A model generated the notes under the pieces. That model searched no databases. It was given only the letters and a program-made list of their open reading frames with translations, and was not told the DNA's origin. Both the position numbers and the translations under genes were made by a program. From assembly GCA_029990175.1 (NCBI GenBank), contig JARKIP010000011.1:23038001-23102000 (forward strand): a DNA stretch of 64,000 bases. The letters run 5' to 3'. Below are positions 44,121 to 53,881 of this stretch, in pieces. This DNA is from Petunia secreta. Its lineage: Eukaryota; Streptophyta; Magnoliopsida; Solanales; Solanaceae. The stretch's first letter is position 1. The number at the start of each line of letters is the position of its first letter.

Positions 44121-45620
44121 AACTGCCAGTCTGGCAGGATGCTGAGGTATCCGATGTAGTACACCCATGTATTTCTTCTTCCATTATATGTGAGTAAGAT
44201 TTGATTTTTCCGATCGGTCTGGACTTCGTTTATCTTACCATGTTTCCATAGCTTCTTTGGATATTGTTTCTATTAAGAATCGGTTGCGGTAGAGGGGCGA
44301 GCTTCTGGTATGATTTATTCCTGGCATTTTTGAGACCCTACTAGTTTATCTTGTTTAAATGTGAGAAATTTTATAGAGAGTGTCGGTATTGTCTGCTTGG
44401 CATCTTATTGTACCACTTTCTCTTAAAATGTCAAGTCAGTCTATCTCTCTTTGGAATTCAGTATTGATAGGATGGTGGATTCTTGTTCGTCACCATCAGA
44501 AAGTGTTATCATTTCTTCCAGTGCAAAGTGATTAGTAAGTAATATTCGATCTACGTATCTCCTCTTGGTTCAACACGCTAGTAAAGTCATGTTATCTTAT
44601 GAGCTAATCTGGATTATAAAAGGGTTTTCGGTAAATTGTTAGAGTTTCCTTCTTATTGGGAGGTTAAATTGGCATGGATGTTGTTCCATAAAGCTCATTT
44701 AATGTTTATTTCTTCGATTGCGATTCTTTGGCTAGCTTGACTTGTAAGTAATCTAGCTCAGGTAGCCAAGTAAATAAGAAGATGAGCTCCCTAAAGCTAT
44801 AATTATTCCTATCCTCAGTCTGTTGCCATCTCTTCTTTGTCAGGCACTAGTGAACTTAGGCGATCAGTAGCCTCTTATGATGTTCCCTGTGTGGAACCAG
44901 AGTGCGTGTTAAGGTAGCCGGGTAAACACGTTGTTGTTTTTCAAGGCTACTAAGGGTAATGAGAGGCATCATTTGACCTCTGATTTGATCCATTAGGCGG
45001 TGGTGCTTATGGCAAAGGTATAGAGTTATGAACTCGAGAGTTGCAGCTGTTTGGCAACTCGAGAGGGTAATTTGGCGACTCGAGAGGGTAATTTGGTAGC
45101 TCAGGTCTGAGCCGCGTTATGTTTTAGCTAAGTCTTTCTTAATCCAGCAGGTTGTGCGAGGATGATTATTCATATTCAAATTAGCTGTATGAGTTTGTGC
45201 TCTAAGTGGAGGAGTCTTCCTCCAACACTGAATGCTAATATTAAATCTCTAAGGCGCTGCTGAAGTGTGAGCTAATTCTTAGTTTCATCGACCTGTCTAT
45301 ATCGAAAAGTATATCGACGAGGTGATTCGTCGGCAGAAATCATGTTAATCCATCCAGAGTCCGTGTATCTTTATTCCAAAAATGTAGAACTCTCCCCTTA
45401 TGATCTAGGAAAGGCCAGTTTAGTCAGAATAATCTGGGCGGTGGTATTATGATATTATCCAGATATGTTTAATTCTAAGAGTTCAGGGTGCGTGTTATAA
45501 TTCTGATTCTGTAATCATGAGATAATATCCATGGAGTAGCTTATGAAGATCGTGCAAGTGTTCTTGTTATCTGCGTGAATTTTTCTTTAGACTTAGGCTT
45601 GTTCGAGGACGAATGAGAGT
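44121..45620 (+). other. Element 3 interior without recognisable pol
   Basis: I could not read protease, RT, RNase H or integrase motifs in any frame. There are local short duplications such as AACTCGAGAGGGTAATTTGG (45056-45095). Either heavily decayed pol or unrelated filler. It ends in CTTGTTCGAGGACGAATGAGAG, a pol-end signature. Confidence 0.45.
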
Positions 45621-45635
45621 CTAAGTGGAGGAGAA

Positions 45636-48152
45636 TGAAACGACCTTAGGTAGTCGTTTCGGGATTTAGGATTCCGTTTGGCATGCCGATAATTTTAATA
45701 TCTTCGTAAGGTCCATGAGGACCTGTCTGTAAAATTTGAGCTAAATCAGATTTCATTTGGTAGGCATCGGAAGAACATTTTATTTTTTATTGTCGATAAA
45801 TATTTAAAAGAGGTTTTCGAGCTCAATTTTGGCAAATGAACACCGATTTAAAATTCGAAAGCGCCGTTAGGTTCGTATTGTTATTTGTGACTTTTGTGAA
45901 TTTTTGAAAGTGAATTTCGAGGTTGTTCAGCTAGTTCCGCTAAAATGCCGAAAGTTAAATAATTTGACCTTTTCCCATCTAATTTGCATAATGAGTTTCG
46001 GGAGTCCGATTTGAGATCCACCTTTGCAAGTGTATTATATATATTTTGTATAACTTACTTGAAAAATTTGAGATCATTTCAAATTTTGTAGGGTTCCGTT
46101 TTAATTTTCGTCGTGAAAAGAAAAGAAAATATAAAAGAAAAGAAAAAAAGAAAAAGAAAATGGGAATGGCGGTGGGCTAAAGGTTTAATAATCCCTTAGC
46201 TACAGCTGCACGTCTTGAATAGAGAAAGAAACAAATGAAACAGAGAACGAAGAAAATATCATAGAGAAAGAAAAAAAAGAGAAAGGAAAGGAAAAGGAGG
46301 AGAGAAAAACTAGAATTTTCACCCCGTAACATTCAGGATCATTTGGCAGTGAATCCAAATGATAAAGCGGTTGCTGAGTAGCACTTTGAAATAAGGTAAG
46401 CGTTTATACCTATTTCTTTGGAGGCCCTTGTCCTTGTGGATATTCTACCACGTGTTCCTTACGTGTGTAGCTGCCGATAGGCGTATTCATTACGCCTTAG
46501 TTTTGAATTTACATTGTATATTATTATGCCCTGTTGTTGGTATTGCATTGAGCATATGAGCATTGTACTCTAGTTTTGAGCATTGCATATACTTTCCGGT
46601 TGGCGATGAGAGTCCCGCACCGGTGAAGGGTCATTATTACATATACTTCCCGGTAATCGATGAGAGTCCCGAGCCGGTGAAGGGTCATTATTGCATATAC
46701 TTTCCGGTTGGTGATGAGAGTCCCGCACCGGTGAAGGGTCATTATTGCATATGCTTCCCGGTAATCGATGAGAGTCCCGAGCCGGTGAAGGGTCATTATT
46801 GCATATACTTCCCGGTAATCGATAAGAGTCCTAAGCCGGTGAAAGGTCATTATTGCATATACTTCCCGGTTGGGGATGAGAGTCCCGCACCGGTGAAGGG
46901 TCATTATTTCATATACTTCCCGATAATCGATGAGAGTCCCGAGCCGGTGAAGGGTCATTATTGCATATACTTCCCAGTTGGTAATGAGAGCCCCGCACCG
47001 GTGAAGGGTCATTATTGCATATACTTCCCGGTAATCGATAAGAGTCCCGAGCCGGTGAAGGGTCATTATTACATATACTTCCCGGTAATCGATGAGAGTC
47101 CCGAGCCGATGAAGGGTCATTATTGCATATACTTCCCCGTAATCAATGAGAGTCCCGAGCCGATGAAAGTATCAGGCACATGTGACTACATTGCATCATA
47201 CCGCATTCATCCCATCTCATTGCACCGCATGCTCACTATTGTGTGACTATCATGCTGTGTTTTATGTATGCGGTATGTATATCATGTTGTGGACATATTT
47301 CAGTTTGCCTACATATTTCTGACTCGTATCTTGGGTTGCACGCCCCGACAATATAAATATATGGATCGGGTTGCACGCCGCAACAGTATAAAATACGGAT
47401 CGGGTTGCACGCAACAGTATAAATATATGGATGAGGTTGCACGCCGCGACAGTATAAATATATGGATGGGGTTGCACGCCGTAAAAGTATGTATTTCTGA
47501 TTGTTGATAGGTTCGGAATACTTAAAAACCTATATGCTCTGTCTATCCTATGTCCCCTGTTGTTTATGGTTCCATACGTGTTTGCAGTTATTATCTGGCT
47601 CTGCCTTTTTATAGTTTAAATAAGATGGATTTTGTTTACCTATTTTTCTTCTCCCTGGCTAGCTATCCTATTATTTGAGGTGGCTAGTCTGCCCCACTTA
47701 TTGAGTCCTTTTGACTCACCCTTGTTTGTTGTTTGTTTTTATCTATCTATTTCGTTTCGGCAGGTTCGCTCCAGGATTGAGTTCGCCACGTTGTGAAGGG
47801 GCGAAGACGACTTCAGCTGTCAGGGTGAGCCAGCTTTTATTCTGGATGGCCACCAGCTTTATGTTTATTATTTCAGTTGTATTTTGCTCCCTTCAGGAGG
47901 TATCTGTCTTCTTTTGTAGTCTTAGATGTCTAGTCTGGAAAGCCCTAAACCTAGTATGTCGGGTAGTCAGCTGTAATTTGTTTTGAACAGCTTAGAGGTT
48001 TCAGTATGTCTGTATTTTTTTTCTAAGTCTTGTTCTTATTTATAAATTGAATTATATTTATTTTCCTAATTTAATTGGTAAGGGTTCGCCCGACGGGTCT
48101 AGGGGAGGATGTCGGGTGCCCGCACGGCCTAATCGAATTCCGAGTGGTGTCA
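45636..48152 (+). repeat. Element 3 3' LTR
   Basis: Nearly the same as 39991-42510, including both tandem arrays (about 46583-47170 and 47333-47491). Differs by an eight-base TAGGTAGT segment near its start and scattered substitutions. Confidence 0.85.
46583..47170. repeat. 54-bp minisatellite in the element 3 3' LTR
   Basis: About 11 units, same two unit kinds as 40950-41527 in nearly the same order, so the array was already formed before the last round of reverse transcription. Confidence 0.9.
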
Positions 48153-48316
48153 ATTTATGCTCTTGGTATGCATATATTATTCAGTATGTTTTTATGATCG
48201 TTTATTCAAAAAGAAGTTACTTGATATGCATATATTATTTATTATAAAAAAGTATAATTATTGAACACTACCAGCAATTATGGAAATGCTATGCATATAA
48301 TATTTACTATGTACAC

Positions 48317-48745
48317 CTCTCTCTCTATTAGAAAATCTCCCATTGTAAAAATTTTAAGTCATAATAAACTCCTCTATTTGCTGAACGCAATTCAAGGTAT
48401 TCATAGTTCTTTAAATTTTGTTTAATTTAACAATTTTAAATATTGCTATTTGGCCTAAATGATAGGCTAAAATCATTAAGTGTTGAGCTCTATCACACTA
48501 AGCTACTGGGGTAAAATGATTCTAATAACAAATTAAGATTAGAATCTCAGCAGGTGGTGGTATTAAAAGTATGGTTGGATATACAACCCAGGCGGAAGGT
48601 TGAACGCCAGAACCAAGGTTCTGTTGTTTGCCCGCTTAGCCGAGAATGGCGTTTAGGGCTGTTGTTGAACCTAATTTTGGGTTCAGCCACTCCTTGCCAA
48701 GGTTGGGTCACCAGTAAATCTTGTTAACCCCATGCTGCCGGATCC
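48317..48745 (+). other. Copy A leader fragment
   Basis: Matches the leader of copy B from about 52332 to 52759, including AATAAA (48363-48368) and the hairpin sequences. It starts at CTCTCTCTCTATTAG, only about 50 bases after the point where the TATA box would be, so the viral part of the array begins close to the RNA 5' end. It stops just before the primer site. Confidence 0.8.
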
Positions 48746-48780
48746 GTCTAAATGAAGTTAAAGTCTTACATCTCATATTC
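48746..48780 (-). repeat. 35-bp inverted coat-protein filler at the copy A junction
   Basis: Reverse complement of 55101-55135 in copy B (coat protein region) and identical to the plus-strand bases at about 62178-62212 in copy C. It links the leader directly to the protease/RT part of pol, with one or two bases of microhomology at each side. Confidence 0.85.
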
Positions 48781-48781
48781 T

Positions 48782-50333
48782 CCAGTTTATAACTGAACCT
48801 ATTACTAGAGTTTTAAACCAGTTAAAGGATATGCTAGCTAAGAAAAGTCAGCATATCAATTTTCTTAAACAAGAAATTTATACTTTAAATATTGATGAGA
48901 TTTTAAAAAATCCCAAATTAAGAGAAAAAATTGATTTTATAATAAATCAGTTTTCATTACAGATTTGTAGTGAACATCCAAATGCTTTTTGGAATAGGAA
49001 AAAACATGTAGTTACACTTCCATATGAGGAAGGATTTTCTGAAACTAATAGTATTCCTACTAAGGAAAGACCTTGCCAAATGAATTCAGAATATTTGGAA
49101 TTATGTAAAAAGGAAATAGATTCTTTATTACATAAAGGTCTTATTCGATCTTCAAAATCCCCATGGTCTTGTACAGCTTTTTATGTTAATAAACATGCTG
49201 AACAAGAAAGAGGAGTTCCAAGGTTAGTCATAAACTATAAACCTTTGAATAAAGCTTTGAAATGGATTAGATATCCTATTCCTAATAAAAAGGATTTATT
49301 GGATAGGCTTCATAATGCTATTATATTTTCTAAATTTGATTTGAAATCAGGATACTGGCAGATTCAGATAGCTGAAGTTGGCAGGTATAAAACTGCTTTT
49401 AATGTCCCAATAGGACAGTTTGAATGGAATGTTATGCCATTTGGATTAAAAAATGCTCCTTCTGAATTTCAGAAAATTATGATTGATATATTCATTCCTT
49501 ATAGCAATTTTATTATCGTTTATATTGACGATATATTAGTATTTTCAAATACTATTGAAATGCATTTCAAGCATCTTGAATTATTTAAGAAAATAATTAT
49601 ACAAAATGGTTTAGTTATATCTAAACCGAAAATGTTTTTATTTCAAACAAAGGTAAGATTCCTTGGTCATAATATTGAAAAAGGAAAGATTATACCTATT
49701 AAATGAAGTATTGAATTTGCTTCTAAATTTCCTGATATTATAACAGGTAAAACTCAATTACAGAGATTTCTAGGGAGTTTAAATTATATTGCTCCATTTT
49801 ATGAGAATCTTGCTAAAGATACAGCTATCTTATATGATAGATTAAAAAAGATTCCAAAACCTTGGACTGATGTTCATACTAAAACAGTCCAGAAGATCAA
49901 GGAAAGAGTAAAGAATCTTCCTTGTCTTACGTTGGCTAATCCTACTTGGCCAAAGATAATTGAAACTGATGCTTCTGAGATTGGTTATGGAGGGATTTTA
50001 AAGCAATACTCTCCAGAAGATAGAATTGAATATTTAGTTCAATTTCATTCTGGTAAATGGAATAATAGCCAGAAAAATTACGCAATAATAGCAAAAGAAA
50101 TACTTGCTATAGTAAAATGCGTATTAAAATTTCAAGGTGAATTATACAACCAGAAATTTATAATAAAGACTGATTGTCAATCAGCTAAATTTATGTTTAA
50201 TAAAGATTGTAAACATGATGTTTCTAAACAAATGTTTGCAAGATTGGCCCCATTTGATTTTGAAATCCAATATAAAAAAGGAGAAGAAAATAGTCTTCCT
50301 GATTTTTTAACTAGAGAATATCTGTCTAGTTAA
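48782..50333 (+). pseudogene. Copy A: protease end, RT and RNase H, no 5' part
   Basis: Begins inside pol (equivalent to 56739 in copy B); MP, CP and the protease active site are missing. RT blocks are complete: SKSPWSCTAFYVNK, VINYKPLNKAL, FSKFDLKSGYWQIQ, FGLKNAPSEFQKI and catalytic YIDDILVFS. A TGA at 49704-49706 stops the frame between RT and RNase H; copy B has the same TGA. RNase H follows (PKIIETDASEIGYGG, KEILAIV, IIKTDCQSAK, NSLPDFLTR) to TAA at 50331. The next open frame is reached only at 49932. Not expressed as a protein in this state: no start codon of its own. Confidence 0.85.
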
Positions 50334-50356
50334 AGGTGATTAATTACTAACATTTT

Positions 50357-50641
50357 ATGTGCAGACAATCAGATATGTGCAGGCGTAGAAATGTTTATTG
50401 TCCTTATTGCCAGCACCAGATTATATCAAGACAAATGAGAATATTATATTGGGATTTGCTTAATAAAAAAAAGAAGTTAAAATACTGGGAGAAAGAGTCC
50501 ATGGATTTATTATCAAAAGCAGATTATACAGATAATATCTCAAGTATCCTTCAAAGGATTATTGATAGAATTAAGGAGATAGATACGGACATAATGGGAA
50601 TCCGTAATATTTTAGATAATTATCCTATGTTTCTGGCCTAA
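50357..50641 (+). CDS. Copy A small Cys-rich ORF (94 aa)
   Basis: ATG 23 bases after the polyprotein stop; ends 7 bases before the next ORF. Four cysteines lie in the first 18 residues (positions 2, 8, 15, 18; the last two as CPYC), followed by a basic stretch (NKKKKLKYWEKE) and a likely helix/coiled coil (ISSILQRIIDRIKEIDTDIM). The protein is identical to that of copy B. I do not recognise it. A small metal-binding protein is possible. EPRV-1 has no room for it (9210 to 9231). Confidence 0.6.
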   Translation: MCRQSDMCRRRNVYCPYCQHQIISRQMRILYWDLLNKKKKLKYWEKESMDLLSKADYTDNISSILQRIIDRIKEIDTDIMGIRNILDNYPMFLA

Positions 50642-50648
50642 TAGGTTT

Positions 50649-52124
50649 ATGAATTATCATGTGCAGATTATGCCCCCTGGTCACGGCAACCCAACCTCTA
50701 ATAGGGGAAGGGGAAACAGAGGAAGAGGCACCGGTAGAGGTGCTGTATTAGCCCAATTGGGAAAACAAAGGCTTATAGCCGAAGATTTGACAGGATCCTC
50801 CTCATCAAATAATAAAAAGGATGATACTATGTCATACCAACAGTATCAGCAGTTCTTGGAATGGAAAAATTCGCAGGAAAAGCAAAATGAGGGAAAGGCT
50901 AATATGCCAGAATCGTACTCTTCTGTTATACTAGAAGATGACAATGAAAACATACAGTCATATGTCAAAATAGACTACAAGGAGTTAATATTATTCCTTG
51001 AACATCGAGACCTTCAATGGAAGGATGAGCCATGGAAATTAATGGCAAAATATCTGAATAATACATCATACCCAAGCTGTACTTATAAGTACAGAGCTCA
51101 TTTTGAGATGATACTCTCAGGCACAGGATCATGCGAAAAATCGCATTTTTATCCAGCAAACACAAGAAAAGTTTATAACTTTTCCAAGATTATAATCAAA
51201 CATATTATATTGCCAGAAGAATGGGGTTTGAGCACCCTGACTGAAAGAAGTTATATCCATCCTGAAAAGAAAGTTCCAGTGAAATTCAATTACTGGGATT
51301 ATGTTGAAAGCTTTCATAAAGCTTTATTATACGAAAATGATAATAGAAAACATTCTTGGTTTATAAAAATATGTGGAGAAGTTTATCAACAAAGCAATAT
51401 ACCAAACTGGTTTTCTCAATGGTGGATTACTTATGGTCCTACAGTTAAAATATTACCAGAACCATTGCTCAGTTTATATACTGATTGGTTGGAGGTATCT
51501 CCAAAAATTCAAGAATTACAAAGAGGTAATACTCTAATTGAAGGAAGTTGTTATATGAATTTCTTCATTGAATACTCTATCCCATGGATAATGAAATGGA
51601 CCGTGGAAGTGGATTATACTCCACAAAATATTCCTGCTTTATACAGGAATTTTTATACAAGATTTTGGAAGAAGATGATCCAGAAAACAACTGATGGTCA
51701 TATGCAGTGTCAGGATACGATTGATAATATAAAACAATCGATTGAGGAATATAAACAGACTGATTATATGAAACAGCAAAATACTCCAAGTCCCTATCAA
51801 CACATAATTAATAAAATCCAAATGAAGAAAGGGCTGATGACAAAAGCGGAAATTTTAGCTTCGTATTTTGAAGAAGTTAAAAAAGATTTAATAAAAAATC
51901 TTGAGATCGAAATTCCTTCGGATGCATCTATGGCCTCTGCGAATAACACAGAGGATGAAGAAGAACAGTGTTTGACATGAGAATCTCAGTCAATCACTGA
52001 CAATGATGTGGATGATTATATCACTAACATCATGACACAGGTAGCTGGTGAAGAATTGCCGAAAGTAGCTGGGGAAGCATCTTTCTCCAAAAAGCACAAC
52101 ACCAAAGGAAAAGACAAGGCATAG
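50649..52124 (+). pseudogene. Copy A late Trp-rich ORF, stop near the end
   Basis: Same gene as 58606-60081 but with TGA at 51978-51980 after 443 residues; the remaining 48 codons stay open to TAG at 52122. The lost tail is acidic-to-basic and outside the Trp-rich core. Residue-level differences from copy B are few (for example VYQQ here, VYKQ there). Position is that of the transactivator/inclusion-body gene in other caulimovirids; role here unproven. Confidence 0.75.
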
Positions 52125-52280
52125 AGAATTATTGAAGAAATCTTCAACTTTTATAAAGTAGCTTTAATAAAGTTACAAAATTATTGGCCACTTGTCGACC
52201 ATGTTTTCCATACTTTAATTTTTAGCCGGCCATTTGTAAAGGTTTGGGCCATGCTAGCTTTATTTTTCCTAGAATTTGTC

Positions 52281-52288
52281 TATATAAG
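52281..52288 (+). promoter_or_regulatory. Pregenomic RNA promoter TATA box between copies A and B
   Basis: TATATAAG in GTCTATATAAGAGAGGGCAAG, 157 bases after the late ORF end. RNA would start about 30 bases on, near 52312. Upstream are GGCCACTTGTCGACC and AGCCGGCCATTTG blocks. This promoter could transcribe copy B. Confidence 0.7.
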
Positions 52289-52311
52289 AGAGGGCAAGCT
52301 TAGTACATAGG

Positions 52312-52768
52312 GGAGGCTTGAGAAAATACATCTCTCTCTCTATTAGAAAATCTCCCATTGTAAAAATTTCAAGTCATAATAAACTCCTCTATTTGCTGAA
52401 CGCAATTCAAGGTATTCATAGTTCTTTAAATTTTGTTTAATTTAAGAATTTTAAATATTGCTATTTGGCCTAAATGATAGGCTAAAATCATTAAGTGTTG
52501 AGCTCTATCACACTAGGCTACTGGGGTAAAATGATTCTAATAACAAATTAAGATTAGAATCTCAGCAGGTGGTGGTATTAAAAGTATGGTTGGATATACA
52601 ACCCAGGCGGAAGGTTGAACGCCAGAACCAAGGTTCTGTTGTTTGCCCGCTTAGCCGAGGATGGCGTTTAGGGCTGTTGTTGAACCTAATTTTGGGTTCA
52701 GCCACTCCTTGTCAGGGTTGGGTCACCAGTAAATCTTGTTAACCCCACGCTGCCGGATTCGATAAATA
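52312..52768 (+). other. Copy B leader (structured, non-coding)
   Basis: About 460 bases between the presumed RNA start and the primer site. It has a CT-rich start, AATAAA (52378-52383), and several stem-forming pairs: CAGAACC/GGTTCTG (52623-52638), AACGCCA/TGGCGTT (52618-52668) and TGAACC/GGTTCA (52681-52700). Caulimovirid leaders fold and are bypassed by ribosome shunting; that this one does so is inference. Confidence 0.65.
52378..52383 (+). terminator. Polyadenylation signal of EPRV-2 RNA
   Basis: AATAAA about 65 bases after the presumed RNA start. As in other caulimovirids, a signal near the start is skipped on first passage and used after one full circle, giving terminally redundant RNA. 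The copy A equivalent is 48363-48368. Confidence 0.6.
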
Positions 52769-52785
52769 TGGTATCAGAGCCATGG
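52769..52785 (+). promoter_or_regulatory. EPRV-2 primer-binding site (tRNA-Met)
   Basis: TGGTATCAGAGCCATGG is the classic caulimovirid primer site complementary to initiator tRNA-Met; by convention this is genome position 1. Confidence 0.9.
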
Positions 52786-52828
52786 TGCACAGTAGCAATA
52801 GGTGAAGAGTTCAACACTTATTTTTCTA

Positions 52829-53881
52829 ATGAATATCATTAGGAACAAAACTACTGTTAAAAACAGTAGAAAAGAAGAATATGAAATGCCAGAGCATTTA
52901 GATTTACTTAATAAATGGACTATTCCTAAAGTTCAACCTAGGCTGATATACCAGCTAGGAACCTTTGAAAAATTGGGTTTAAAACAGGTAGTGAAAACTA
53001 CTGAAGAAACGATCACGGTTGATAGCTATCATGCTACTTTTAATTTATTGTCTGAGCATGATTTAACACCGTATATGCATACTCATATATTCATTCATAT
53101 TGGTTTAATTCAAGTTGCTTTTAAACCTTTAACCTTAAGAGGTTTACCTGAAAGTTTTATAGCTGCTCTCAGGGATGGTAGAAACCATAATTGGAAGAAA
53201 TCCCTTATAGGAATTGTTCAATCAAGTTTGGCTTATGGCCCAGTATATTTTAATGCTTATCCGAATTTACAGATATCGTTGTCGGATGAAAATGCTTTAA
53301 AAGCTTTGGTTTTAAATGTTAAATTACATGGTTATGATTATATGCCTAATACAGAAGTAATATGTATCTGTTATAGGATTTATTTTAAGCCACTATATAC
53401 TTTGAATCCTATGTGCAAAATTATGGATTTTAAAAATGAAACTATTTTAATGGAAACTAATTTTGGTAAATCTAAAATTACTACCAGAAGACCTATCAAA
53501 TGGGATGAAATAGATTTCCCTAAAGAGTGGGTCATGGAGGAAGTGGTTCCTCCAAAGGACTTTAAAAATATAGATCTAACTGGAATTGAACAAACTCCAG
53601 AAGGAAATGTAAGAATCAGGTTTGAACCTGAAGATGACAGGTCTAGTTTTCAAGGTTTATCTAGATCTAATTCGTTACATCATTCTTATATTTCTCCTAT
53701 TGATTATATTGTTCAAACTCCTTCTAGAGCTTCTACTTCTCAGTTAAGAGAGGAAGTGCCTAGATATCATACTTTGAAAATTGATAAAAATAATATTGTT
53801 ACTCCTGTTGCTCCTATAAAGGAACAACAAATAAACGATGTAGACATAACTGCATCTGAAATGGATTTTGGTGAAATTTAA
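52829..53881 (+). CDS. Copy B movement protein (30K superfamily), intact frame
   Basis: The first ATG in frame is at 52829 (MNIIRNKTTVK), 44 bases after the primer site; the frame is open 27 bases further upstream but without ATG. 350 residues. The core has LGLKQVVKTTEETI, HTHIFIHIGLIQVAFKPL, ALRDGRN and YGPVYFNAYPN...SLSDEN, the pattern of caulimovirid movement proteins, which modify plasmodesmata. The C-terminal third is Ser/Thr/Pro-rich and acidic. The stop TAA overlaps the ATG of the next ORF (TAATG, shared base 53881), a coupled-translation arrangement. This ORF is intact here. Copy C carries a partial copy with small differences. Confidence 0.85.
   Translation: MNIIRNKTTVKNSRKEEYEMPEHLDLLNKWTIPKVQPRLIYQLGTFEKLGLKQVVKTTEETITVDSYHATFNLLSEHDLTPYMHTHIFIHIGLIQVAFKPLTLRGLPESFIAALRDGRNHNWKKSLIGIVQSSLAYGPVYFNAYPNLQISLSDENALKALVLNVKLHGYDYMPNTEVICICYRIYFKPLYTLNPMCKIMDFKNETILMETNFGKSKITTRRPIKWDEIDFPKEWVMEEVVPPKDFKNIDLTGIEQTPEGNVRIRFEPEDDRSSFQGLSRSNSLHHSYISPIDYIVQTPSRASTSQLREEVPRYHTLKIDKNNIVTPVAPIKEQQINDVDITASEMDFGEI

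Larger units (their letters stand above)
39991..48152 (+). mobile_element. Element 3: decayed Ty3/gypsy element, chromovirus-like, 2.5 kb LTRs
   Basis: LTRs 39991-42510 and 45636-48152 begin TGAAACGACC and end GGTCGTTTCA (degenerate GTGGTGTCA in the 3' copy), an inverted pair. Flanks ATTTT (39986-39990) and ATTTA (48153-48157) fit a five-base target duplication with one difference. A tRNA-Met primer site follows the 5' LTR and a purine tract (45621-45635) precedes the 3' LTR. The 3.1 kb interior keeps only gag-like remains; pol is not recognisable. The phrase TTCGAGGACGAATG before the purine tract is typical of the pol end of plant chromoviruses. LTRs are very similar, so the decay of the interior may predate the last insertion, as in a non-autonomous derivative. 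Confidence 0.8.

Noticed and set aside
46524..47246. Long ORFs on both strands (up to 227 codons) with an 18-residue period
   Set aside because: They are the 54-bp minisatellite read in frame; the unit length is a multiple of three and lacks stops. No start context, no family, and the same on both strands.
52802..52828. Upstream extension of the copy B movement protein to 52802
   Set aside because: Would need a GTG start; the first ATG in frame is at 52829.
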